From Pleodorina starrii (taxonomy: Eukaryota > Chlorophyta > Chlorophyceae > Chlamydomonadales > Volvocaceae), in NCBI GenBank assembly GCA_030267565.1, contig BRXU01000010.1, positions 1,298,501-1,362,500 on the forward strand: a stretch of DNA of 64,000 bases. The letters run 5' to 3'. Made by a program: the position numbers and the translations under genes. The stretch's first letter is position 1, and each line of letters begins with the position of its first letter. Positions 33,049 to 43,094 of this stretch are shown here, one piece after another. The notes under the pieces are model-generated. The model worked only from the letters and a program-made list of their open reading frames with translations, did not search any database and was not told the origin of the DNA.

Positions 33049-33642
33049 CGCAAGGATGGCAAGCGTTAGGCGCTTGGCAAGGACGCGGAGGGTGCGGGTT
33101 CTGACCCACCAGAGCCAGCACGTGTGTCGAGAGCTCTAGGCTGTCGTGAAGCAGGTCCCAACCTGCCGGTTGCGCGCGTTGCTGTATCCCATGCTCTAGG
33201 CGTTCGGGATGGTGGAATTGGTGCCGTAGGCGCGGCGGGACCCCCGGACCATACGTTGGGGTCTCCGCCGGCCGCTCAGGGGGTTGTTTTTGAGCTTCCT
33301 CCACCTCCACCGCCGGGAAACGACGACCGCATGTTCTGCAGTCGGGAGTTTGCTCGGGTGCAGTCGGAGTTGGGCGTCAAGTTTACCTTTGACGCCGCAT
33401 GTAACAATTCTGGCACCAATGCTCTGTGCGTTCCTTTTGCCTCACCCAGCCATTCTTTCTTCGATAAGGACGTTGGCGGGGAAACCCTCTGGATACATCC
33501 ACCAGTACACGAAGTGGTCAGATGGCAGCAGCACTACACGAAATGCAAAGCTGCACAGCCCAGCACCACCAGTGCCATGTTCGTAGCCCCCAAGTGGCCC
33601 GTGCTTGAGCAGCACTTTCAGTCTCTAGGCTACGCTCTTTAA
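33049..33642 (+). CDS. Ty3 methyltransferase-like segment downstream of gag UAG
   Basis: Same frame as gag once the TRIM is ignored, but separated from it by one UAG (33067-33069). After a Pro/Ala-rich linker it encodes MFCSREFARVQSEL, FTFDAACNN, LWIHPPVHEVV and FVAPKWPVLEQHF. The order 'FD-A...N.lC..f......W..PP...v......a..vaP.WP' resembles the N6-adenine methyltransferase (Dam-type) fold that I recall in some retroelement polyproteins. The catalytic NPPY position reads HPPV, so activity is doubtful. It ends CTT TAA at 33637-33642, overlapping the pol frame by two bases. The family assignment is tentative. Confidence 0.55.
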
Positions 33643-36600
33643 GGAGTACCCTATTGGAAAGCGGCTTTACACCACTCCCAATAACGAGCGGGGCAAAGCC
33701 CAGCTCATGGGTATCCCTTGGCCGGTCCAGCTTTGGTACGATCCTCCCAAAACGGAGGCTGTACTGCGCTCCGTACAGAACAACTCGGGCTACAGCATGC
33801 ACTTCCTCAGCAAAATGTACGGCAAAGAGGCCCAAACGCTCGTTGACAGCGGGGCTTGTGCAGTGGGAGCTGCCGACGGCTTTGTTGGCCAATCTTTGGT
33901 CAACAGCTTGCGCCTAAAGGTGCAGCCAGCGGCGGTTACTTCCGTACGCCTCGCAGACGGTTCGCTCCAGCAACTGTTGGGTCAAGTCGCCGTGCCCATC
34001 CGCATGGGCACATATCGCGACACGGTGCACCTCCTTGTGATGCCAGGCGGCATGCCAGGCACAGACATTTTGCTTGGGACAGATTGGCTCAAGCGGCTTA
34101 AGGCCATCATGAGCTGGGACAGTGATTCGCTCACCCTCCAAAGGGGGGGGAAGAGCCTCACACTGCACCCGACTTACGTACACAGGTCGGCCGACACCGA
34201 ACCTGACCCAATCACGGTCATGAACTATGTGTGCGCGCGGTTGCACCAAGCGACGTCGGTTCCGCTTCTAAGCGCCAAGCAAGCTGTAAAGCTGCTTACG
34301 CGGGGTGCGCGATCTTACCTAATGCTAGTGCGCGAAGATGGCGTTGAGCCCGCGGAACCTACTCGTTGCGAATCCGCGACGGTTGGTGCTGCTACGTCAA
34401 CTGATGCTCCTGCGCCCATCGACCTGGTACCGCAGTCGGAAATAGAAGCACTGAAATCCGAATTTTCAGATGTCTTCGCGGAGCTGAACGAGCCTCCACC
34501 GGAGCGTCCTGGAATAGGTCACACTATTCCCTTGGTAGAAGGCGCTCAGCCTCCCGCAAAACGTATGTACCGCTTAACTCAGGCTGAGCGGGAAGAGATC
34601 AAAAAGCAAGTGGCGGATTTGCTTGCTAAAGGGTTCATCGAACCGAGCACCTCCCCATTCGGTGCGCCTGTTCTGTTTGTCGAAAAACAAGACAAAACCC
34701 TTCGAATGTGTTTGGATTATAGAGCATTGAACAAAATCACCGTCAAGCGGAGATACCCAATGCCGTCCATAACCGACCTCTTCGACCAGTTGCAAGGCGC
34801 AAAAGTCTTTTCAAGCCTTGACTTGCAACAGGGTTACTACCAAATCCGCATTACACCTGAGGACAGACCTAAAACGAGCTTCCTCACGCCTGAGGGACAG
34901 TTTCAGTTCAAGGTCCTTTGTTTCGGCCTTACTAATGCGCCCGCAACGTTCCAATCCACCATGGCAACGATTTTTCGGGAGCACATTGGTCGATTTGTTC
35001 TCGTGTATTTGGACGATATACTTATTTTTTCTAAAACGGCACAAGAACACGTACGGCACCTCCGTATTGTACTTGAGCTGTTACGTGAGCACAAGTTCAG
35101 GGCAAAATTGCCTAAGTGCGACTTCAATAAAGCGGAATTGAAGTTTTTGGGGCACATCGTGGGCAGGGACGGCCTTAAGGTCGACCCGTCTAAAGTAAAA
35201 GTGGTACAGGACTGGGCCACTCCCACAAACGTTTCGCGTCTCAGGTCATTCCTGGGACTAGCGAATTATTTTAGGCGATTTATACAGGTTTATTCATCGC
35301 TCGTTGCCCCACTCACGTCATTGACGGGTGCTCAAGTACCTTGGGATTGGACACCGGAATGCCAATCCGCGTTTAATGGCGTGAAGCACGCACTTACGAA
35401 CGCACCGGTGTTAGTTCTGCCAGAACTGGACAAGCCTTTTGAGGTTTGGTCCGACGCGTCCGTATTCGGGACGGGTGCCATCCTCTTGCAGGACGGTCGG
35501 CCGGTGGCTTACACAAGCCAGAAGTTTACTCCTGCGGAGATAAACTACACAACCACCGACCAAGAATGCCTTGGGGTTATCCATGCGTTAACCGAATGGA
35601 GGTGCTATCTTGACGGGGCACAGCACGTCACTTTAGTCACCGATCACCAACCCCTGGTATATCTGCAAGACCAGAAAAGCAATAATTTGCTTTCGCGCCG
35701 CCAAGCGCGCTGGATGGAATACCTTTCTCGTTTCAAGTTCGAATGGGAATATCGTCCGGGCAGAATTAACGTGGCCGACCCTATTAGCAGGGTACACGAG
35801 CCTACGGTGGCAGCAGCGCTCACTCGGTCAAGCATCGTCGCTGATCTCTTGACGCGGATCCAGCGAGGGTACCACAAGGACCCATCCTTTGCTGACCCAT
35901 TACGGATAGCTGGGCTGTACTATAACACGTCGCGTGGCCTCTGGCAAAAAGGCCAACGGGTGGTGATCCCCGACGCTGACGGGTTGCGCGAGCTGATCAT
36001 GGCTGAATACCATGACAGTATCACATCTGGGCATACAGGAATAAGCCGCACAAAGGAAGTTATTTCCCGCTCGTACTGGTGGCCCACTCTGGACGCAGAC
36101 GTGGCCGAGTATGTCGGGAGATGCCCCGAATGCCAGCGCAACAAGCCTTCCAACCATAAGCCGTATGGAAAGCTACAGCCCCTCCCAATACCGGAGACAA
36201 ATTGGGAGAGCGTGTCACTCGATTTGATCACGCAGCTACCGAAAACCGCTAAGGGCCACGACGCCGTACTTGTGTTTGTGGATCGGCTCAGCAAAATGGT
36301 GCACTTTGCTGCCACTCACACCGACGTCAGTGCTGAGGAGATAGCGTGGCTATACCTCGAACACGTTTTCAAGCATCATGGGCTGTCCAGGTCCCTGGTG
36401 TCTGACCGTGGAACCCAATTCACTGGTCACTTTTGGCAGGAGCTGTTTAAGAGCCTTCGCACCAAACTACGCATGAGCACCGCTTACCATCCACAAACGG
36501 ACGGTCAAACGGAGCGCATGAACCGGCTCTTGGAAGAAACCCTTCGGCACTACGTCAATCCGACGCAGGATGATTGGGACAAACATCTGCCCTTAATCGA

Positions 36601-37339
36601 GTTTGCAATTAATAATTCGAAGCAGAGCAGTACCAATACAACGCCGTTCATGCTCAATTCGGGTCACCAACCTCGGGTTGCCGCGGATGTTGACATCGAG
36701 TTGGAGAATGGCAAAGTCCCATCGGCCAAAGAGTTTGCTTCCATTATGCGGGAACGCATCGCTGCGGCCCGCAGGCACCTGAAAGCGGCTCAGGATCGCC
36801 AACGCACTGCCTATAACCGCAAACGGGAGGATATCTCGTTTGACATTGGAGAAAACGTGTTGCTCTCTACATCCAACATTTCGTTGAAGTCCCCTGGCGC
36901 AAAGAAGTTGCTGCCCAAATACATTGGGCCCTTCAAAATCCTGGCGCGCGTAGGTTCGGTGGCCTACAAACTTGACTTGCCAGCGGGATACAAAATTCAC
37001 CCAGTCTTCCACGTTTCGCTCCTGAAGCCTTACAAAGGTGACGGCACTTACCAACCGCCGCCCGCCTTTGTACTGGAAGGCGAGGAGTACTGGAGCGTGG
37101 ACAGTATCATCGACTTACGGGAACGCAAAATCGGGCATAAAACACGCCGCGAATTTCTTGTAAAATGGGCCGGATTTGGTCCCGAACATAACACTTGGGA
37201 GCCTGAAGAGTCCCTTCGAAGGGATTCCTTGGTTGCCGAGGAGGTCGATGCCTTCCTCACTAAGCGCACCCAGGCACCGCCTCCCCGGGTTAAGCCTACA
37301 TCTCGGCGCAGGCGCGTCAAAGGACAGCGCCGCCGGTGA
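33641..37339 (+). CDS. pol: Ty3 pol: protease-RT-RNaseH-integrase-chromodomain, copy 1
   Basis: The open frame runs from AAG at 33641; the first ATG is at 33707, which gives 1210 aa. Domains in order from that Met: aspartic protease (LVDSGA near residue 47), reverse transcriptase (MCLDYRALNKITVKRRYPMP; catalytic YLDD at 35006-35017), RNase H (VWSDASVFGTGAILLQDGRP, TTDQECLGVIHAL), integrase with HHCC finger (HTGIS...CPECQ) and DDE core (SLDLITQLP, SDRGTQFTGHFW, DGQTERMN), and a C-terminal chromodomain (IDLRERKIGHKTRREFLVKW, HNTWEPEESL). All key residues look intact. Expression probably needs a +1 shift from the preceding frame at CTTTAAG (33637-33643). Residue 'V' in FIQVYSS departs from the usual FIxGYS and from copy 2. 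Confidence 0.95.
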   Translation, partial: KEYPIGKRLYTTPNNERGKAQLMGIPWPVQLWYDPPKTEAVLRSVQNNSGYSMHFLSKMYGKEAQTLVDSGACAVGAADGFVGQSLVNSLRLKVQPAAVTSVRLADGSLQQLLGQVAVPIRMGTYRDTVHLLVMPGGMPGTDILLGTDWLKRLKAIMSWDSDSLTLQRGGKSLTLHPTYVHRSADTEPDPITVMNYVCARLHQATSVPLLSAKQAVKLLTRGARSYLMLVREDGVEPAEPTRCESATVGAATSTDAPAPIDLVPQSEIEALKSEFSDVFAELNEPPPERPGIGHTIPLVEGAQPPAKRMYRLTQAEREEIKKQVADLLAKGFIEPSTSPFGAPVLFVEKQDKTLRMCLDYRALNKITVKRRYPMPSITDLFDQLQGAKVFSSLDLQQGYYQIRITPEDRPKTSFLTPEGQFQFKVLCFGLTNAPATFQSTMATIFREHIGRFVLVYLDDILIFSKTAQEHVRHLRIVLELLREHKFRAKLPKCDFNKAELKFLGHIVGRDGLKVDPSKVKVVQDWATPTNVSRLRSFLGLANYFRRFIQVYSSLVAPLTSLTGAQVPWDWTPECQSAFNGVKHALTNAPVLVLPELDKPFEVWSDASVFGTGAILLQDGRPVAYTSQKFTPAEINYTTTDQECLGVIHALTEWRCYLDGAQHVTLVTDHQPLVYLQDQKSNNLLSRRQARWMEYLSRFKFEWEYRPGRINVADPISRVHEPTVAAALTRSSIVADLLTRIQRGYHKDPSFADPLRIAGLYYNTSRGLWQKGQRVVIPDADGLRELIMAEYHDSITSGHTGISRTKEVISRSYWWPTLDADVAEYVGRCPECQRNKPSNHKPYGKLQPLPIPETNWESVSLDLITQLPKTAKGHDAVLVFVDRLSKMVHFAATHTDVSAEEIAWLYLEHVFKHHGLSRSLVSDRGTQFTGHFWQELFKSLRTKLRMSTAYHPQTDGQTERMNRLLEETLRHYVNPTQDDWDKHLPLIEFAINNSKQSSTNTTPFMLNSGHQPRVAADVDIELENGKVPSAKEFASIMRERIAAARRHLKAAQDRQRTAYNRKREDISFDIGENVLLSTSNISLKSPGAKKLLPKYIGPFKILARVGSVAYKLDLPAGYKIHPVFHVSLLKPYKGDGTYQPPPAFVLEGEEYWSVDSIIDLRERKIGHKTRREFLVKWAGFGPEHNTWEPEESLRRDSLVAEEVDAFLTKRTQAPPPRVKPTSRRRRVKGQRRR

Positions 37340-37383
37340 ATACTGGCATCGCTCCCGGGACGTTCGCTTCAAAGGGGGGGGAG

Positions 37384-37757
37384 TGTAACGATAATTATAC
37401 TTATAATATTTCCGACTTATAACCAATGGTTAACGGAACTCACTAAAGTGAGGAACGACCGTTGGGTTAGTTGGAGACGATAAATGCGGAGCCCTGTCGT
37501 ACATCAAGATCTCAAGGCGTCGGCCTCAAATGCCGACTGGTGGAGCTGATGGGATTGATTTCTATTCTCAGGTGTCTGTTGACACCACCACACTTTGGTA
37601 TATGTTTATGACATTAGGTAGATTACTTCTTGGTAAGCTGTTTAGGTGGGCGCCGTCTTCGTCTCCTTCAACTGGTCGTTCTTCGGTCGTCGTCTCGGCG
37701 ACGCCTGGTACCTCGGTGAGTTTCCCTTCCGCTGCGTAGCGTAGCTTAAACGTTACA
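37384..37757 (+). repeat. Ty3 3' LTR (shared with the duplication)
   Basis: A 374-bp LTR preceded by the polypurine tract and followed by the ACCAC target duplication and host flank. Confidence 0.95.
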
Positions 37758-37879
37758 ACCACCTATATGTTGTGGAGCTTTGAGGTGGTTGGTGCTAGCA
37801 CCCGTACGCTGACCTCACGTGCCCCTTTATCGTTGTTTCAAGATTATTTTTCTCCCTTCGTGTCACGATAGGGCCTGAC

Positions 37880-38258
37880 ATTCCCCCCCCTCTGAAGGGA
37901 ACGTCCTCGGTCCTCACTGCGTCCTCGCAGTGTCTGTGCACAGTCCACTCCGCCTTTCACCACCTTTGCATGCCTGGGGTCTTAGCCAGGTCTTCGGCAT
38001 TGGGGTGGACAACTTCCCAAGTCAGGTCATGCCGCGGCATACATGCCTCTTGCCTTAATTTGCAAGGTTTTCTGGAGTGGAAGCCTTTCCGCGAGTACCA
38101 GGGATCGAACTGACGACCTCTGAGAGACTGTACGACAGTACTGGTCTCGATACCAATGTAGTGCTTGGGCGGAGCAAAGGCTACTCGAGATGCTGTGCGA
38201 CGCCTTTCTTAGGCTTTATGCTAGCCGATTGTACGGCACCTGTAACCTCGGCGTTACA
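37880..38258 (-). mobile_element. TRIM copy 2 fragment within the duplication
   Basis: Internal region plus one LTR (38157-38258) of the inverted TRIM. The other LTR is missing because the duplication breakpoint lies at the internal/LTR border. Confidence 0.9.
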
Positions 38259-38263
38259 CGGAC

Positions 38264-38857
38264 CGCAAGGATGGTAAGCGTTAGGCGCTTGGCAAGGACG
38301 CGGAGGGTGCGGGTTCTGACCCGCCAGAGCCAGCACGTGTGTCGAGAGCTCTAGGCTGTCGTGAAGCAGGTCCCAACCTGCCGGTTGCGCGCGTTGCTGT
38401 ATCCCATGCTCTAGGCGTTCGGGATGGTGGAATTGGTGCCGTAGGCGCGGCGGGACCCCCGGACCATACGTTGGGGTCTCCGCCGGCCGCTCAGGGGGTT
38501 GTTTTTGAGCTTCCTCCACCTCCACCGCCGGGAAACGACGACCGCATGTTCTGCAGTCGGGAGTTTGCTCGGGTGCAGTCGGAGTTGGGCGTCAAGTTTA
38601 CCTTTGACGCCGCATGTAACAATTCTGGCACCAATGCTCTGTGCGTTCCTTTTGCCTCACCCAGCCATTCTTTCTTCGATAAGGACGTTGGCGGGGAAAC
38701 CCTCTGGATACATCCACCAGTACACGAAGTGGTCAGATGGCAGCAGCACTACACGAAATGCAAAGCTGCACAGCCCAGCACCACCAGTGCCATGTTCGTA
38801 GCCCCCAAGTGGCCCGTGCTTGAGCAGCACTTTCAGTCTCTAGGCTACGCTCTTTAA
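38264..38857 (+). CDS. Ty3 methyltransferase-like segment, copy 2
   Basis: Translation identical to 33124-33642 in the part compared. The same UAG (38282-38284) and the same terminal CTT TAA are preserved. gag itself is absent from this copy. Confidence 0.55.
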
Positions 38858-41800
38858 GGAGTACCCTATTGGAAAGCGGCTTTACACCACTCCCAATAAC
38901 GAGCGGGGCAAAGCCCAGCTCATGGGTATCCCTTGGCCGGTCCAGCTTTGGTACGATCCTCCCAAAACGGAGGCTGTACTGCGCTCCGTACAGAACAACT
39001 CGGGCTACAGCATGCACTTCCTCAGCAAAATGTACGGCAAAGAGGCCCAAACGCTCGTTGACAGCGGGGCTTGTGCAGTGGGAGCTGCCGACGGCTTTGT
39101 TGGCCAATCTTTGGTCAACAGCTTGCGCCTAAAGGTGCAGCCAGCGGCGGTTACTTCCGTACGCCTCGCAGACGGTTCGCTCCAGCAACTGTTGGGTCAA
39201 GTCGCCGTGCCCATCCGCATGGGCACATATCGCGACACGGTGCGCCTCCTTGTGATGCCAGGCGGCATGCCAGGCACAGACATTTTGCTTGGGACAGATT
39301 GGCTCAAGCGGCTTAAGGCCATCATGAGCTGGGACAGTGATTCGCTCACCCTCCAAAGGGGGGGGAAGAGCCTCACACTGCACCCGACTTACGTACACAG
39401 GTCGGCCGACACCGAACCTGACCCAATCACGGTCATGAACTATGTGTGCGCGCGGTTGCACCAAGCGACGTCGGTTCCGCTTCTAAGCGCCAAGCAAGCT
39501 GTAAAGCTGCTTACGCGGGGTGCGCGATCTTACCTAATGCTAGTGCGCGAAGATGGCGTTGAGCCCGCGGAACCTACTCGTTGCGAATCCGCGACGGTTG
39601 GTGCTGCTACGTCAACTGATGCTCCTGCGCCCATCGACCTGGTACCGCAGTCGGAAATAGAAGCACTGAAATCCGAATTTTCAGATGTCTTCGCGGAGCT
39701 GAACGAGCCTCCACCGGAGCGTCCTGGAATAGGTCACACTATTCCCTTGGTAGAAGGCGCTCAGCCTCCCGCAAAACGTATGTACCGCTTAACTCAGGCT
39801 GAGCGGGAAGAGATCAAAAAGCAAGTGGCGGATTTGCTTGCTAAAGGGTTCATCGAACCGAGCACCTCCCCATTCGGTGCGCCTGTTCTGTTTGTCGAAA
39901 AACAAGACAAAACCCTTCGAATGTGTTTGGATTATAGATCATTGAACAAAATCACCGTCAAGCGGAGATACCCAATGCCGTCCATAACCGACCTCTTCGA
40001 CCAGTTGCAAGGCGCAAAAGTCTTTTCAAGCCTTGACTTGCAACAGGGTTACTACCAAATCCGCATTACACCTGAGGACAGACCTAAAACGAGCTTCCTC
40101 ACGCCTGAGGGACAGTTTCAGTTCAAGGTCCTTTGTTTCGGCCTTACTAATGCGCCCGCAACGTTCCAATCCACCATGGCAACGATTTTTCGGGAGCACA
40201 TTGGTCGATTTGTTCTCGTGTATTTGGACGATATACTTATTTTTTCTAAAACGGCACAAGAACACGTACGGCACCTCCGTATTGTACTTGAGCTGTTACG
40301 TGAGCACAAGTTCAGGGCAAAATTGCCTAAGTGCGACTTCAATAAAGCGGAATTGAAGTTTTTGGGGCACATCGTGGGCAGGGACGGCCTTAAGGTCGAC
40401 CCGTCTAAAGTAAAAGTGGTACAGGACTGGGCCACTCCCACAAACGTTTCGCGTCTCAGGTCATTCCTGGGATTAGCGAATTATTTTAGGCGATTTATAC
40501 AGGGTTATTCATCGCTCGTTGCCCCACTCACGTCATTGACGGGTGCTCAAGTACCTTGGGATTGGACACCGGAATGCCAATCCGCGTTTAATGGCGTGAA
40601 GCACGCACTTACGAACGCACCGGTGTTAGTTCTGCCAGAACTGGACAAGCCTTTTGAGGTTTGGTCCGACGCGTCCGTATTCGGGACGGGTGCCATCCTC
40701 TTGCAGGACGGTCGGCCGGTGGCTTACACAAGCCAGAAGTTTACTCCTGCGGAGATAAACTACACAACCACCGACCAAGAATGCCTTGGGGTTATCCATG
40801 CGTTAACCGAATGGAGGTGCTATCTTGACGGGGCACAGCACGTCACTTTAGTCACCGATCACCAACCCCTGGTATATCTGCAAGACCAGAAAAGCAATAA
40901 TTTGCTTTCGCGCCGCCAAGCGCGCTGGATGGAATACCTTTCTCGTTTCAAGTTCGAATGGGAATATCGTCCGGGCAGAATTAACGTGGCCGACCCTATT
41001 AGCAGGGTACACGAGCCTACGGTGGCAGCAGCGCTCACTCGGTCAAGCATCGTCGCTGATCTCTTGACGCGGATCCAGCGAGGGTACCACAAGGACCCAT
41101 CCTTTGCTGACCCATTACGGATAGCTGGGCTGTACTATAACACGTCGCGTGGCCTCTGGCAAAAAGGCCAACGGGTGGTGATCCCCGACGCTGACGGGTT
41201 GCGCGAGCTGATCATGGCTGAATACCATGACAGTATCACATCTGGGCATACAGGAATAAGCCGCACAAAGGAAGTTATTTCCCGCTCGTACTGGTGGCCC
41301 ACTCTGGACGCAGACGTGGCCGAGTATGTCGGGAGATGCCCCGAATGCCAGCGCAACAAGCCTTCCAACCATAAGCCGTATGGAAAGCTACAGCCCCTCC
41401 CAATACCGGAGACAAATTGGGAGAGCGTGTCACTCGATTTGATCACGCAGCTACCGAAAACCGCTAAGGGCCACGACGCCGTACTTGTGTTTGTGGATCG
41501 GCTCAGCAAAATGGTGCACTTTGCTGCCACTCACACCGACGTCAGTGCTGAGGAGATAGCGTGGCTATACCTCGAACACGTTTTCAAGCATCATGGGCTG
41601 TCCAGGTCCCTGGTGTCTGACCGTGGAACCCAATTCACTGGTCACTTTTGGCAGGAGCTGTTTAAGAGCCTTCGCACCAAACTACGCATGAGCACCGCTT
41701 ACCATCCACAAACGGACGGTCAAACGGAGCGCATGAACCGGCTCTTGGAAGAAACCCTTCGGCACTACGTCAATCCGACGCAGGATGATTGGGACAAACA

Positions 41801-42554
41801 TCTGCCCTTAATCGAGTTTGCAATTAATAATTCGAAGCAGAGCAGTACCAATACAACGCCGTTCATGCTCAATTCGGGTCACCAACCTCGGGTTCCCGCG
41901 GATGTTGACATCGAGTTGGAGAATGGCAAAGTCCCATCGGCCAAAGAGTTTGCTTCCATTATGCGGGAACGCATCGCTGCGGCCCGCAGGCACCTGAAAG
42001 CGGCTCAGGATCGCCAACGCACTGCCTATAACCGCAAACGGGAGGATATCTCGTTTGACATTGGAGAAAACGTGTTGCTCTCTACATCCAACATTTCGTT
42101 GAAGTCCCCTGGCGCAAAGAAGTTGCTGCCCAAATACATTGGGCCCTTCAAAATCCTGGCGCGCGTAGGTTCGGTGGCCTACAAACTTGACTTGCCAGCG
42201 GGATACAAAATTCACCCAGTCTTCCACGTTTCGCTCCTGAAGCCTTACAAAGGTGACGGCACTTACCAACCGCCGCCCGCCTTTGTACTGGAAGGCGAGG
42301 AGTACTGGAGCGTGGACAGTATCATCGACTTACGGGAACGCAAAATCGGGCATAAAACACGCCGCGAATTTCTTGTAAAATGGGCCGGATTTGGTCCCGA
42401 ACATAACACTTGGGAGCCTGAAGAGTCCCTTCGAAGGGATTCCTTGGTTGCCGAGGAGGTCGATGCCTTCCTCACTAAGCGCACCCAGGCACCGCCTCCC
42501 CGGGTTAAGCCTACATCTCGGCGCAGGCGCGTCAAAGGACAGCGCCGCCGGTGA
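38856..42554 (+). CDS. pol: Ty3 pol, copy 2
   Basis: The same domain order as copy 1 and full length (1210 aa from Met 38922). It differs from copy 1 at four residues: H>R in TVHLLV, A>S in DYRALNK, V>G in IQVYSS and A>P in PRVAADV. The G in FIQGYSS is the form usual in Ty3 RTs, whereas the S in DYRSLNK is the less usual one. Catalytic residues are intact, but without gag and a 5' LTR of its own this copy is not an autonomous element. Confidence 0.95.
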   Translation, partial: KEYPIGKRLYTTPNNERGKAQLMGIPWPVQLWYDPPKTEAVLRSVQNNSGYSMHFLSKMYGKEAQTLVDSGACAVGAADGFVGQSLVNSLRLKVQPAAVTSVRLADGSLQQLLGQVAVPIRMGTYRDTVRLLVMPGGMPGTDILLGTDWLKRLKAIMSWDSDSLTLQRGGKSLTLHPTYVHRSADTEPDPITVMNYVCARLHQATSVPLLSAKQAVKLLTRGARSYLMLVREDGVEPAEPTRCESATVGAATSTDAPAPIDLVPQSEIEALKSEFSDVFAELNEPPPERPGIGHTIPLVEGAQPPAKRMYRLTQAEREEIKKQVADLLAKGFIEPSTSPFGAPVLFVEKQDKTLRMCLDYRSLNKITVKRRYPMPSITDLFDQLQGAKVFSSLDLQQGYYQIRITPEDRPKTSFLTPEGQFQFKVLCFGLTNAPATFQSTMATIFREHIGRFVLVYLDDILIFSKTAQEHVRHLRIVLELLREHKFRAKLPKCDFNKAELKFLGHIVGRDGLKVDPSKVKVVQDWATPTNVSRLRSFLGLANYFRRFIQGYSSLVAPLTSLTGAQVPWDWTPECQSAFNGVKHALTNAPVLVLPELDKPFEVWSDASVFGTGAILLQDGRPVAYTSQKFTPAEINYTTTDQECLGVIHALTEWRCYLDGAQHVTLVTDHQPLVYLQDQKSNNLLSRRQARWMEYLSRFKFEWEYRPGRINVADPISRVHEPTVAAALTRSSIVADLLTRIQRGYHKDPSFADPLRIAGLYYNTSRGLWQKGQRVVIPDADGLRELIMAEYHDSITSGHTGISRTKEVISRSYWWPTLDADVAEYVGRCPECQRNKPSNHKPYGKLQPLPIPETNWESVSLDLITQLPKTAKGHDAVLVFVDRLSKMVHFAATHTDVSAEEIAWLYLEHVFKHHGLSRSLVSDRGTQFTGHFWQELFKSLRTKLRMSTAYHPQTDGQTERMNRLLEETLRHYVNPTQDDWDKHLPLIEFAINNSKQSSTNTTPFMLNSGHQPRVPADVDIELENGKVPSAKEFASIMRERIAAARRHLKAAQDRQRTAYNRKREDISFDIGENVLLSTSNISLKSPGAKKLLPKYIGPFKILARVGSVAYKLDLPAGYKIHPVFHVSLLKPYKGDGTYQPPPAFVLEGEEYWSVDSIIDLRERKIGHKTRREFLVKWAGFGPEHNTWEPEESLRRDSLVAEEVDAFLTKRTQAPPPRVKPTSRRRRVKGQRRR

Positions 42555-42598
42555 ATACTGGCATCGCTCCCGGGACGTTCGCTTCAAAGGGGGGGGAG

Positions 42599-42972
42599 TG
42601 TAACGATAATTATACTTATAATATTTCCGACTTATAACCAATGGTTAACGGAACTCACTAAAGTGAGGAACGACCGTTGGGTTAGTTGGAGACGATAAAT
42701 GCGGAGCCCTGTCGTACATCAAGATCTCAAGGCGTCGGCCTCAAATGCCGACTGGTGGAGCTGATGGGATTGATTTCTATTCTCAGGTGTCTGTTGACAC
42801 CACCACACTTTGGTATATGTTTATGACATTAGGTAGATTACTTCTTGGTAAGCTGTTTAGGTGGGCGCCGTCTTCGTCTCCTTCAACTGGTCGTTCTTCG
42901 GTCGTCGTCTCGGCGACGCCTGGTACCTCGGTGAGTTTCCCTTCCGCTGCGTAGCGTAGCTTAAACGTTACA
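42599..42972 (+). repeat. Ty3 LTR, third copy
   Basis: 374 bp, followed by the same ACCACCTATATG flank as the LTR at 37384-37757. Confidence 0.95.
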
Positions 42973-43094
42973 ACCACCTATATGTTGTGGAGCTTTGAGG
43001 TGGTTGGTGCTAGCACCCGTACGCTGACCTCACGTGCCCCTTTATCGTTGTTTCAAGATTATTTTTCTCCCTTCGTGTCGCGATAGGGCCTGAC

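Larger units (their letters stand above)
30724..37757 (+). mobile_element. Ty3 chromovirus-type LTR retrotransposon (contains an inverted TRIM)
   Basis: LTRs of 374 bp (30724-31097 and 37384-37757) start TGTAACGATAATT and end AAACGTTACA. The 5-bp target duplication ACCAC flanks the element (30719-30723, 37758-37762). A PBS-like TTGGCATCGAG follows the left LTR, and the polypurine tract AAAGGGGGGGGAG precedes the right one. Order: gag, methyltransferase-like segment, protease, reverse transcriptase, RNase H, integrase, chromodomain. A TRIM at 32564-33043 splits the 3' end of gag. Confidence 0.95.
37880..43094 (+). repeat. 5215-bp tandem duplication of the Ty3 3' part
   Basis: Sequence from the inside edge of the inverted TRIM (about 32665) through pol, the 3' LTR and 122 bp of host flank (to about 37879) is repeated here at a constant offset of 5215. 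The LTR and the ACCAC-containing flank recur after the second pol, which shows that host flank was co-duplicated; this is not a second insertion. The copies differ at a handful of positions. Confidence 0.92.
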
